Below are positions 1 to 6,690 of a stretch of DNA of 6,690 nucleotides, piece by piece. Within the stretch, counting starts at the first letter, position 1, and each line of letters starts with the position of its first letter. Below the pieces are notes generated by a model. The model did no database searches and was not told where the DNA came from. It worked only from the letters and a program-made list of their open reading frames with translations. The position numbers and the translations under genes were made by a program. Source of the stretch: Acidobacteriaceae bacterium (GTDB lineage Bacteria > Acidobacteriota > Terriglobia > Bryobacterales > Bryobacteraceae); assembly GCA_019246575.1 (NCBI GenBank), contig JAFAQG010000347.1, positions 1 to 6,690 on the forward strand, given 5' to 3'.

Positions 1-986
1 TCGATATCGGAGACCGCGTCCACGGCGGCCAGGTCCTCGCGATTTTAGAAGTTCCTGAAATGGCCGACGATCTGAAAAAAGCGGCGGCAACGGTTGAGCT
101 GAGCGACGCAGAAATCAAGCGAGCGCAGGACGACGTTCAACGCGCCAAAGCGGCCCACGAAGTCGCACATCTCTCGTACGAAAGACTGCTCGATGTCTCG
201 AAAACCAAGCCCGGCCTTGTGGCACAGCAGGAGATCGACGATGCCCGAAGTAAGGATCTGGTTACGGAAGCGCAGATCGCAGCCGCGCAATCGAGCCTGC
301 TTGCAGCGGAGCAACGGACCCAGGTAAACCGGGCCGACGAGTCTCGCTACAAGACGCTCTACAACTATACGCGAGTTACGGCTCCGTTCGATGGAGTCAT
401 CACAAAGCGATACGCGAACCAAGGCTCGATGATTCAGGCCGGCACAGCTTCGCAGACGCAAGCGATGCCGGTCGTCAGGCTATCGCAGAACAATCTTCTC
501 CGGCTGATGCTACCGGTACCGGAATCGGCAGTACCGAGTATTCGACTGGGTGAAATAGTCGACGTGCATGTACCGTCTCTGAACCGCTCCTTTGAGGGCA
601 AGGTGGCGCGCTTCAGCGATCGCGTTACAACTTCGACGCGAACGATGGAGACAGAGGTTGAGGTGCCGAATCCTTCACTGGTGCTCATCCCGGGCATGTA
701 CGCCGAAGTGGAGCTTCAGCTTTCGTCCCGAACCGGCGTATTGTCGGCTCCTATTTCGGCAGTCGATGTCACCAGCACGGAGCCTCGCATTTATAAAGTG
801 ACGAGGGATGGGGTCATCCAGATTATCCCCGTCAAGCTTGGGTTAGAAACGGCCACGCGCGTCGAGATTTTATCGGGCCTGCACGACGGCGACTTGGTCG
901 TTGTCGGTTCGCGCGCGACATTAAAGGCCGGAGATAAGGTTCGTCCCCAGCTCGTCGAAATCGCACAGCCGAAGGCGGAATCCTAG
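1..986 (+). CDS. RND efflux periplasmic adaptor (membrane fusion protein, HlyD/AcrA-like), 5'-truncated
   Basis: This is the periplasmic adaptor that bridges an RND transporter and an outer membrane channel. The frame is open from the window edge (first full codon at base 3), so the signal peptide and start lie upstream; the ATG at 60 is internal. Counting from base 3, 327 residues are visible. Residues 1-20 (DIGDRVHGGQVLAILEVPEM) are the first half of a biotinyl/lipoyl-like domain. Residues ~21-120 form a long charged, Ala-rich helical hairpin with its tip near 66-74. Residues ~122-150 complete the lipoyl domain (YTRVTAPFDGVITKR). A beta-barrel domain follows at ~160-240 and carries the family signature PGMYAEVEL (230-238). 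A membrane-proximal domain follows (GDLVVVGSRATLKAGDKV). The stop directly abuts the transporter ATG, implying one operon. The family call is very secure; the substrate is unknown. Confidence 0.96.
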   Translation, partial: DIGDRVHGGQVLAILEVPEMADDLKKAAATVELSDAEIKRAQDDVQRAKAAHEVAHLSYERLLDVSKTKPGLVAQQEIDDARSKDLVTEAQIAAAQSSLLAAEQRTQVNRADESRYKTLYNYTRVTAPFDGVITKRYANQGSMIQAGTASQTQAMPVVRLSQNNLLRLMLPVPESAVPSIRLGEIVDVHVPSLNRSFEGKVARFSDRVTTSTRTMETEVEVPNPSLVLIPGMYAEVELQLSSRTGVLSAPISAVDVTSTEPRIYKVTRDGVIQIIPVKLGLETATRVEILSGLHDGDLVVVGSRATLKAGDKVRPQLVEIAQPKAES

Positions 987-3900
987 ATGTCGAATTTCGC
1001 CATTAAGAATCCCTATTTCATCGTTGTCCTTTGCCTGGTAATCGCGGTAGTCGGCGGGGCAGCATTAGTGCGCATGCCGGTGGACATGTTTCCGGCAATG
1101 AACATTCCGGTCGTCGTCGTGGCCACGTTTTATAACGGCATGCCACCTCAGCAGATCGAAACGAATATCACGCTGCCGTTCGAGCGATTTTTTACGCTGG
1201 GCAGCGGAATCGAACACATCGAGTCGCGATCATTAACGGGAGTAAGCGTCATCAGGGTGTATTTCCAGCCAGGGACGGATCCGAATGCAGCTGTAACTAC
1301 GGTTTCGAATCTTGCGATGGCGCAGTTGCGGCGCCTGCCACCGGGAACCCTGCCTCCGGTCGTTCTCAAGATGGACGCATCGAGCAACCCGGTGTGCCTG
1401 GTTACCTTCAAGGGCGAAGGCATGGACGAAACGCAGTTGCGCGATCAGGCGCAGTTTAACGTCCGCAATCAGATTGCCAGCGTACCGGGAGCATCGGTTC
1501 CCCAGCCGTTTGGTGGACGGTACCGGCAGATCATGATTTATGCCGACCCGAACAAGCTGGAGGCGTATCAGTTGAGCCCAATGGACGTGGTACGGACGAT
1601 TAACGCGTCCAACCTGATCCTGCCTGCCGGGGACGTCCAGATCGGCCCGCTCGATTACAACATCTACACGAATGCGCAGGTGAGCTCCATCGCCGATCTC
1701 GCCAACATGCCAATTAAGACCGTCGGTACGAGTCCCGTACGCGTGAGCGACGTCGCTACTCCGAAGGACGCGTACCAGATACAGACCAATATCGTCCGTG
1801 TTGACGGCCAGCGGTCCGTGTACGTTCCGGTTCTGAAGCAGGGCGGCGATACGAATACGATCGCCGTGGTCGAGGGCGTCCGAGCCACAATTAAGCACCT
1901 GTTCGACATCCCGAAGCAGCTTATTACCAGCGTGGTGTTCGATCAATCGCGATTCGTGAAGACCGCGATCGAAACGCTTCTGCACGAAGGCGGTATGGGG
2001 TTGTTTCTCACCTCGCTCATGATTCTGATTTTTTTGGGCAGTTTTCGGGCGACGATTGCGGTGTTCTTCTCAATTCCGCTCTCTGCGCTGGCAACCTTTA
2101 TCATTCTGCAGCTAGGCGGTAGCTCTATTAACAGCATGGTTTTGGGAGGGCTCGCGCTGGCTTTTTCGCGATTAATCGACAACTCGGTTGTCGTGCTCGA
2201 GAACATCTTCCGGCACCTGGAGCTGGGCGAAGCGCCGGAAGCGGCAGCTCGCGAAGGCGGCCGAGAAGTTGCGCTGCCGGTGCTTGCGGCTACGTTGACG
2301 ACCGTTGTCGTGTTCTTTCCGGTGACGTTTCTGTACGGCGTCAGTAAATTTCTCTTTTCAGCTCTTGCGCTGGCAGTTGTTATTTCGCTGTTCGCCTCGT
2401 ACGCGGTTGCCATGACCGTTGTGCCGCTGTTCTGTGCCCGGTTTATCAAGCATGCGGGCGAGCATGAAACGCCTTCTGCCGAGCATGATCTCGATTACGC
2501 CCCACCGGAGCCTGCGAGTTTCGGGGCACGATTCAACGCCTGGTTCAACGGTCACTTCGAACGGTTTCTGGTCCGGTACGACCATGCCGTTGCGCATGTC
2601 CTACGGCGGCCGGTGATGACGCTGGTTGCCTTTGCGTTAGTTTTCGCGGGCTCACTGCTGCTATTTCCAGTGCTCGGTCTTTCGTTCTTCCCACGAACAG
2701 ATGCCGGACAGTTTCTGATCAACCTTAAGGCGCCTGCGGGAACCCGGATCGATATCACGGAGGCTGAGGTCAAGCGCGTGGAGGACATGATCCGGCAAAC
2801 GATCAAGCCCGGCGATCTCAAAATCATCGTCTCGAATATCGGATCGGTCCCCGATTTCTCCGCCATATATACGCAGAATTCCGGTATGCACACGGCGACG
2901 GTGCAGGTGGCCCTTGCCGAAGGACATCAGACCGGCAGCTTCGAGTACATGGCGCGGGTGAAGCAGAAGCTGCAGCGTCAGTTTCCCGAGCTCACTGCAT
3001 TTTTCCAGAGCGGTGGCATTGTGGACGCCGTGTTGAACAGCGGAATGCCGGCGCCCATTGATGTTCAGGTGGCCGGATCGAACATGAAGGCTGCTTACCA
3101 GATCGCGACTGATTTGCAGCGGCAGATAGTAAAGGTTCCAAGCGTAGCGGATGCGTACATCCCGCAGGACATCGATTATCCGGCGCTCCAGTTGAATATC
3201 GATCGCACGCGGGCGGCGGAGCTTGGCTTATCGCAACAGGAGGTTGTCGACAACGTCATTACCGCGCTGACCTCGAATCAGATGATTGCTCCGAGTTATT
3301 GGGTCGATCCCAAAAACGGCAACAACTACATGCTCACGGTTCAATATCCCGCGCATCAGATCCAATCTCTTTCCGATTTGAAATCGATTCCGCTGCGCGC
3401 CGCAAATGTGCCGGCTTCCACGCGATTGGACATGGTGAGCTCGATTAAACGCGTCGGATCGCCAACTGAGGTGGATCATTACCAAATCCGCAGGACAATT
3501 GATATTTACGTCCGCCCGCTCGGTGAAGATCTCGGAAAAATTGCTAGCAGAATCGATCAAATTGCCGCAGCGACTACTTTGCCCGAGGGTGTCGACGTAA
3601 CATTACGCGGTCTGGTTCAAGCCATGCGTGCTTCGTTCAAGAGCTTCGGCCTCGGCCTGATTCTCGCAGTCGTCTTGCTGTACCTCATTTTGGTGGCCCA
3701 GTTCCGATCATTTGCGGATCCGTTCATCATCTTGCTTGCTCTGCCGCCGGGTATCTCGGGCGTGATTGTGACCCTGCTTGCCACGGGCACGACGCTGAAC
3801 GTCATGTCGCTGATGGGTGTCGTGATGCTCGCGGGAATAGCACTGTCGAACAGCATCCTCATTGTCGAGTTTGCGCATCATTTGTTGAACCAGGGCAAGA

Positions 3901-4154
3901 GTGTTGCGGACGCGATTGCGGTCGCTTGCCGCGTTCGGCTGCGGCCGGTGCTGATGACGTCGCTCGCAACCATCATCGGGTTGCTCCCAATGGCGCTCAA
4001 GCTCGGCGAAGGCAGCGAGGCGTATGCGCCTCTCGCTCGCGCGCTGCTCGGCGGCTTGACGGTTTCCGTCATCTTAACTGTGTTTCTCGTGCCTGCGGGA
4101 TTCTATCTCGTTTACAGAAACCGGCCACATACTGCGGTGGAGTCTCAGGTATGA
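987..4154 (+). CDS. RND-type efflux transporter, inner membrane permease subunit (AcrB/ACR_tran-like)
   Basis: This is the inner-membrane pump of a tripartite exporter, which in this family uses the proton gradient to drive efflux. It is 1055 residues, normal for the family, with the usual duplicated plan: TM1 (~10-30), a large periplasmic region, TM2-6 (~336-352, 356-376, 384-405, 432-450, 457-481), a cytoplasmic linker, TM7 (~543-563), a second periplasmic region, then TM8-12 (~889-905, 912-932, 940-962, 988-1004, 1024-1043). Typical strings are MPVDMFPAMNIP near the N-terminus, VVVLENI in TM4, ILIVEF in TM10 and RLRPVLMTSLA in TM11. The AcrB Asp407-Asp408 pair appears as Asp398-Asn399, and AcrB Lys940 aligns with Ser954, while Arg984 and Thr991 match AcrB Arg971 and Thr978. 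The start ATG follows the adaptor stop with no gap; a purine-rich AAGGCGGAA (972-980) can serve as ribosome binding site. It resembles drug or hydrophobe exporters more than metal exporters, but no substrate can be assigned. Confidence 0.97.
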   Translation: MSNFAIKNPYFIVVLCLVIAVVGGAALVRMPVDMFPAMNIPVVVVATFYNGMPPQQIETNITLPFERFFTLGSGIEHIESRSLTGVSVIRVYFQPGTDPNAAVTTVSNLAMAQLRRLPPGTLPPVVLKMDASSNPVCLVTFKGEGMDETQLRDQAQFNVRNQIASVPGASVPQPFGGRYRQIMIYADPNKLEAYQLSPMDVVRTINASNLILPAGDVQIGPLDYNIYTNAQVSSIADLANMPIKTVGTSPVRVSDVATPKDAYQIQTNIVRVDGQRSVYVPVLKQGGDTNTIAVVEGVRATIKHLFDIPKQLITSVVFDQSRFVKTAIETLLHEGGMGLFLTSLMILIFLGSFRATIAVFFSIPLSALATFIILQLGGSSINSMVLGGLALAFSRLIDNSVVVLENIFRHLELGEAPEAAAREGGREVALPVLAATLTTVVVFFPVTFLYGVSKFLFSALALAVVISLFASYAVAMTVVPLFCARFIKHAGEHETPSAEHDLDYAPPEPASFGARFNAWFNGHFERFLVRYDHAVAHVLRRPVMTLVAFALVFAGSLLLFPVLGLSFFPRTDAGQFLINLKAPAGTRIDITEAEVKRVEDMIRQTIKPGDLKIIVSNIGSVPDFSAIYTQNSGMHTATVQVALAEGHQTGSFEYMARVKQKLQRQFPELTAFFQSGGIVDAVLNSGMPAPIDVQVAGSNMKAAYQIATDLQRQIVKVPSVADAYIPQDIDYPALQLNIDRTRAAELGLSQQEVVDNVITALTSNQMIAPSYWVDPKNGNNYMLTVQYPAHQIQSLSDLKSIPLRAANVPASTRLDMVSSIKRVGSPTEVDHYQIRRTIDIYVRPLGEDLGKIASRIDQIAAATTLPEGVDVTLRGLVQAMRASFKSFGLGLILAVVLLYLILVAQFRSFADPFIILLALPPGISGVIVTLLATGTTLNVMSLMGVVMLAGIALSNSILIVEFAHHLLNQGKSVADAIAVACRVRLRPVLMTSLATIIGLLPMALKLGEGSEAYAPLARALLGGLTVSVILTVFLVPAGFYLVYRNRPHTAVESQV
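4136..4142 (+). promoter_or_regulatory. Ribosome binding site for the outer membrane factor, within the transporter 3' end
   Basis: GGTGGAG lies 8 bases before the ATG at 4151 and contains the Shine-Dalgarno core GGAG. That ATG forms an ATGA overlap with the transporter stop (4152-4154), an arrangement usually associated with translational coupling. The site fixes the start of the outer membrane factor at 4151. The same frame is open further upstream, but it gives only an Arg/Ala-rich stretch antiparallel in character to a secretion signal and lying wholly inside the transporter gene. Confidence 0.75.
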
Positions 4155-5497
4155 GCCCTGTCTCTAACCTTTCTTGGCTCATCGCGATTGTTCCGTTTTG
4201 CCTCAGTGCGGCTCAGCAGCCCGGACAGCTCGAAGTGCCGAGCGCGCCAGTTGCCAGCCCTGCTGTACCCGCGCCGGGGGCGATGCGTTTAATGATGTCT
4301 GAAGCCGAGCAACTGGCGCTGAAGAACAATCCGCAGGTTGCGGAGGCTCAATTCCGGGCACGAGCTTACGACGAAATCAAGCGCGAGTTTCAGTCCGCAT
4401 ACTACCCGACCTTGCAAGCAAATATCACCGCGGTCGGCGCTGATTCGGGGACGCGTCTTGCGGCAGGCGGCTTGAATAATCCGGTCGTTTACGACCGCGT
4501 CGGTACGGGCGTTACGGTAGCCCAACTTGTAACAGACTTCGGTCGGACGAGGGACGTTGTCGAATCTGCATCGTTGAATGCAGAGGCACAGCACGAAGCG
4601 ATCGACTTGACAAAGGCGGACCTGCTGGTACGTACGGATGCGGCATATCTTGCAGTTCTGCGTACACGAGCGCTGCTGACCGTTGCTCGGGAGACTGTCA
4701 AGGCACGGCAGGATGTTGCCGATCAAGTGAGCGCGCTGTTTCAAAGCAAGCTAAAGTCATCTCTCGATGTGAGCTTCGCAAACGTGAATCTGGCGGACGC
4801 GAAACTGCTTCTATCGACAGCCGAAAACGATGTGAGATCGGCGGAAGCAGAGCTGGCACGATTTGTCGCACTTCCGCCGGACACGCGGTTCGATCTTGCG
4901 GACCCACATGCTACGGATGCGCCGCCGGCAGATTCCGGCGCACTCGTCCAGCAAGCTTTGCAAAAGCGTCCGGATTTGGCCCGGCGCAAGCTCGAAGCTC
5001 AGTCGTCGCAGAAGTTAGCCGAGGCTGAGCGGCTTCTATCGCGTCCGACCGTCGACTTACTCGGAGCGGCCGGATATGTCCCCGCCGGCGAAGCGCAGAT
5101 TCCGGGCCGATATGGCGCTGTTGGCCTGAACGTAAATATCCCGGTGTTCAACGGCGGCCTCTTACGGGCGCGCCAGTTTGAGGCGGAATCGAGATCTGCG
5201 GAGCAGCAGAAAGCAGTGCAGGATCTGATGTTGCAAATACAGCGCGACGTTCGCGTTGCCTGGCTGAATGCGACCAATGCGTACGAGAAGCTGGGGCTAA
5301 CCCAACAGCTGCTAAACGAGGCGAAGCTGGCCTTGGACCTGGCCCAGACTCGGTACAACCTCGGGCTTTCGTCGATTGTGGAGCTGAGCCAGTCTCAGCT
5401 GCAGTACACCTCGGCCGAGATCGCAAGAGCACGCGCTCAGTACGATTACGCTGCGCAACTGAGCATTCTCAATTTTCAGACCGGACTTATTCCGTAG
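4151..5497 (+). CDS. TolC/OprM-type outer membrane efflux channel
   Basis: This is the outer membrane channel of the tripartite pump, acting as a trimer that spans the outer membrane and periplasm. The 448-residue protein has a hydrophobic N-terminus (residues ~8-20, LSWLIAIVPFCLSA) consistent with a signal peptide cleaved near residue 20-21. Cys17 is not in a lipobox (preceded by VPF), so it is probably not a lipoprotein. After a Pro/Ala-rich linker (~28-44), two outer-membrane-efflux repeats follow at ~48-240 and ~262-440. Each has a long helix pair plus a beta segment; the second carries the family-type NIPVFNGGLLRARQ (~329-342). The C-terminal helix (RYNLGLSSIVELSQSQLQ, ~401-418) is also typical. 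The start is set by the ATGA overlap with the transporter and a good Shine-Dalgarno sequence. The signal peptide lacks basic residues before its core, which is unusual. The family call is secure. Confidence 0.95.
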   Translation: MSPVSNLSWLIAIVPFCLSAAQQPGQLEVPSAPVASPAVPAPGAMRLMMSEAEQLALKNNPQVAEAQFRARAYDEIKREFQSAYYPTLQANITAVGADSGTRLAAGGLNNPVVYDRVGTGVTVAQLVTDFGRTRDVVESASLNAEAQHEAIDLTKADLLVRTDAAYLAVLRTRALLTVARETVKARQDVADQVSALFQSKLKSSLDVSFANVNLADAKLLLSTAENDVRSAEAELARFVALPPDTRFDLADPHATDAPPADSGALVQQALQKRPDLARRKLEAQSSQKLAEAERLLSRPTVDLLGAAGYVPAGEAQIPGRYGAVGLNVNIPVFNGGLLRARQFEAESRSAEQQKAVQDLMLQIQRDVRVAWLNATNAYEKLGLTQQLLNEAKLALDLAQTRYNLGLSSIVELSQSQLQYTSAEIARARAQYDYAAQLSILNFQTGLIP

Positions 5498-5498
5498 C

Positions 5499-5969
5499 AT
5501 GTGGCATTTAAGATCGCGCAACGGCGAACAGCCGTTAGGCAACGGCAGCCGCCGGCTCGAGTTTCTCGCAGTACTCGGAACTTCCCGAGATCAGGAAACG
5601 GTCGCGGAGTTTGCGAGCGAAAGCAAATGGGACTTCACAATCGTGAGCACGCTCGAAGCGGCGCACGCACGTTTGCACGCGGCGCTTCCCGCTGTCGTCC
5701 TGCTCGACCGGGAACTGCTCGGGGAAGATTGGCGGCCGCAAGTGTGCCTGTTCGCGCGGCCGGGGGCGGAGCCGGGAATCGCAGGCCTGCCGGCGAGCTG
5801 CGTTATTCTTGCATCGCCCGTGATGGATGACTACTTGTTCGATGAGTTAATCAAGCAGGGCGGATTCGACCTCATAGCCAAGCCGGTTCGCGCAGATGAG
5901 CTTCGGCGCATCGGAAGTCTGGCAGTCGCGTATTGGAAGGATCGGCATAGAAGCCCGGCTAGCGGATAA
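5499..5969 (+). CDS. Stand-alone response-regulator receiver-like protein, degenerate active site
   Basis: This 156-residue protein looks like one CheY-type receiver domain with no output domain. After a basic N-terminal tail (1-20), strand 1 is LEFLAVL (20-26). VVLLDREL places the candidate phospho-acceptor at Asp70, and GGFDLIAKP (121-129) supplies the conserved Lys128-Pro129. The acidic pair expected at the end of strand 1 is absent (Leu26-Gly27), and the usual Thr/Ser position after strand 4 appears to be Ala105, followed by Ser106 (VILASP). Metal-dependent phosphorylation may therefore be weak or lost. The overall pattern, with SKW near residue 42 and GEDW at 75-78, resembles a single-receiver family that I recall as common in Acidobacteriota. 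The ATG lies one base after the outer membrane factor stop with no clear Shine-Dalgarno sequence, suggesting coupled translation and membership of the efflux operon. Its partner and role are unknown. Confidence 0.82.
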   Translation: MWHLRSRNGEQPLGNGSRRLEFLAVLGTSRDQETVAEFASESKWDFTIVSTLEAAHARLHAALPAVVLLDRELLGEDWRPQVCLFARPGAEPGIAGLPASCVILASPVMDDYLFDELIKQGGFDLIAKPVRADELRRIGSLAVAYWKDRHRSPASG

Positions 5970-6609
5970 TTCCTTTTCTGACCGCGTACAGAATGAGCTC
6001 GGCCAAGGAATTTACATTCAACTTGCGCATAATATTTGCGCGATGGGTATCGACGGTGTAGGCGCTTAGGGAAAGCGCAGCAGCGATTTCTTTGGTGGTC
6101 TTTCCTTCCGCCATCAGCTGCAGTATTTCGCGCTCACGAGAGGTGAGTAACTCGAAGCTGTCCTCGACACCTCTTTGCCGGATTTCACGAATATAATCCT
6201 CGACCAGCATGTTACTGATTGCGGGCGAGAAGAACGTTCGACCCGTACTTACGCTGCGCACCGCGGTTATCAGATCGGATTCGGCTGAGTCTTTCAGAAG
6301 ATAGCCGCGTGCTCCGACCTTCAAAGCGCGTAACACATACGTCTCGTCGGAATGCATACTGAGAATGATGATCCCGGTCTTCGGGCGCGCGGCAGTGATT
6401 CGGGCAGCTGCCTCGATGCCGTTCAGATGTGGCATTGCGATATCGAGGACGGCCACCTCGGGTGAAACTTGTTCAACTATTTCGACTGCGGTGCTACCGT
6501 CTCCGGCCTCGCCAACGACGATGAAATCGCGCTCGCGCTCGAGTAGAAGCTTTAAGCCCGTGCGCATGATCGTGTGATCGTCTGCAAGCACGATGCGAAC
6601 GCGGGGCAT
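5959..6609 (-). CDS. NarL/FixJ-type (LuxR-HTH) two-component response regulator
   Basis: This is a DNA-binding response regulator of 216 residues, the normal length for the family. The receiver domain (~3-120) has every expected active-site residue: acidic pair Asp10-Asp11, phospho-acceptor Asp56 (VAVLDIAMP), Ser84 (ILSMH) and Lys106 (YLLKD). After a linker, a LuxR-type helix-turn-helix domain (~154-216) begins LTSREREILQLMAEGKT and continues with the recognition region SAYTVDTHRANIMRKL. Phosphorylation by a partner kinase should promote promoter binding. The probable kinase gene ends 9 bases upstream on the same strand, so the two form an operon. The ATG gives the complete receiver domain, although only a weak ribosome binding site precedes it. 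The 3' end overlaps the receiver gene on the opposite strand by 11 bases. Target genes cannot be read from the sequence; the neighbouring efflux operon is a candidate by position only. Confidence 0.95.
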   Translation of the reverse strand: MPRVRIVLADDHTIMRTGLKLLLERERDFIVVGEAGDGSTAVEIVEQVSPEVAVLDIAMPHLNGIEAAARITAARPKTGIIILSMHSDETYVLRALKVGARGYLLKDSAESDLITAVRSVSTGRTFFSPAISNMLVEDYIREIRQRGVEDSFELLTSREREILQLMAEGKTTKEIAAALSLSAYTVDTHRANIMRKLNVNSLAELILYAVRKGIIR

Positions 6610-6618
6610 AAGTTTTGC

Positions 6619-6690
6619 TTAAGCTTTGTGTGCAGCCAGTAACTTCGGAGCGGGGTTGCGCAGTTCGATTGATAACAATGTGCCGCTGCC
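6619..6690 (-). CDS. Probable sensor histidine kinase, C-terminal end only
   Basis: Reading the minus strand from the window edge gives an open frame of 23 residues ending in TAA: GSGTLLSIELRNPAP followed by KLLAAHKA. GSGT followed by a hydrophobic strand is the usual close of a GHKL/HATPase ATP-binding domain (compare the common G-x-G-T-x-hydrophobic ending). The position directly before a NarL-type response regulator, with a 9-base gap, supports a cognate kinase. The rest of the gene lies beyond the window, so its sensor domain, membrane topology and catalytic histidine cannot be judged. The fragment is short, and the call rests on this ending plus the context. Confidence 0.7.
   Translation of the reverse strand, partial: GSGTLLSIELRNPAPKLLAAHKA

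Noticed and set aside
60..62. ATG as start of the adaptor gene
   Set aside because: The frame stays open to the window edge, and the preceding codons encode the first half of the lipoyl-like domain, so the true start is further upstream.
1233..1985. A long minus-strand open frame (250 codons) opposite the transporter
   Set aside because: It lies wholly inside a well-supported RND gene on the other strand. Its translation has no recognisable domain and the composition expected of an antisense shadow in GC-rich DNA.
3926..4150. Upstream extension of the outer membrane factor reading frame inside the transporter gene
   Set aside because: It overlaps 225 bases of clearly coding transporter sequence, yields an Arg/Ala-rich non-family peptide, and would bury the signal peptide. 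The ATG at 4151 has a good ribosome binding site and gives a normal family N-terminus.
5501..5830. A 109-codon plus-strand frame overlapping the receiver gene
   Set aside because: It is an Arg-rich out-of-frame translation with no domain. The frame starting at 5499 gives a recognisable receiver fold pattern.
5935..5980. Possible transcription terminator at the convergent junction
   Set aside because: The short CCG/CGG pairing around the GCTAGC palindrome and the CCTTTTC run do not form a stable stem followed by a proper U-tract.

Overview
The window reads as ordinary chromosomal DNA from a Gram-negative bacterium. It encodes an RND (resistance-nodulation-division) efflux system spanning inner membrane, periplasm and outer membrane, flanked by two-component signalling genes. 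Several protein details resemble Acidobacteriota as I remember them: the adaptor hairpin tip (PGLVAQQEIDDA), the transporter TM4 string (SRLIDNSVVVLENIF), and a small receiver protein with a GGFDLIAKP ending. I could not run a search, so this placement is an inference of moderate strength.

Layout, plus strand (1-5969): the C-terminal ~327 residues of a periplasmic adaptor (its start lies outside the window), a complete 1055-residue RND transporter, a complete 448-residue TolC-type outer membrane factor, and a 156-residue stand-alone receiver-domain protein. The four genes are packed as an operon. The transporter ATG directly follows the adaptor stop codon. The outer membrane factor starts in an ATGA overlap with the transporter stop. 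The receiver gene starts one base after the outer membrane factor stop. No promoter is visible, so it must lie upstream of the window.

Layout, minus strand (6690-5959): the last 23 codons of a probable sensor histidine kinase, a 9-base gap, then a complete NarL/FixJ-type response regulator. This pair converges on the efflux operon, and the last 11 bases of the regulator and receiver genes overlap.

Working together: adaptor, transporter and outer membrane factor should form a tripartite pump moving substrates from the inner membrane or periplasm to the outside. Its substrate cannot be read from the sequence. The kinase/regulator pair is a candidate controller only because of its position. The most notable points are the altered proton-relay residues in the transporter (the second TM4 Asp is Asn, and the TM10 Lys is Ser) and the degenerate receiver co-encoded with the pump. 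There is no intergenic stretch long enough for an additional gene, and I see no RNA gene, mobile element, CRISPR array or clearly undescribed system.
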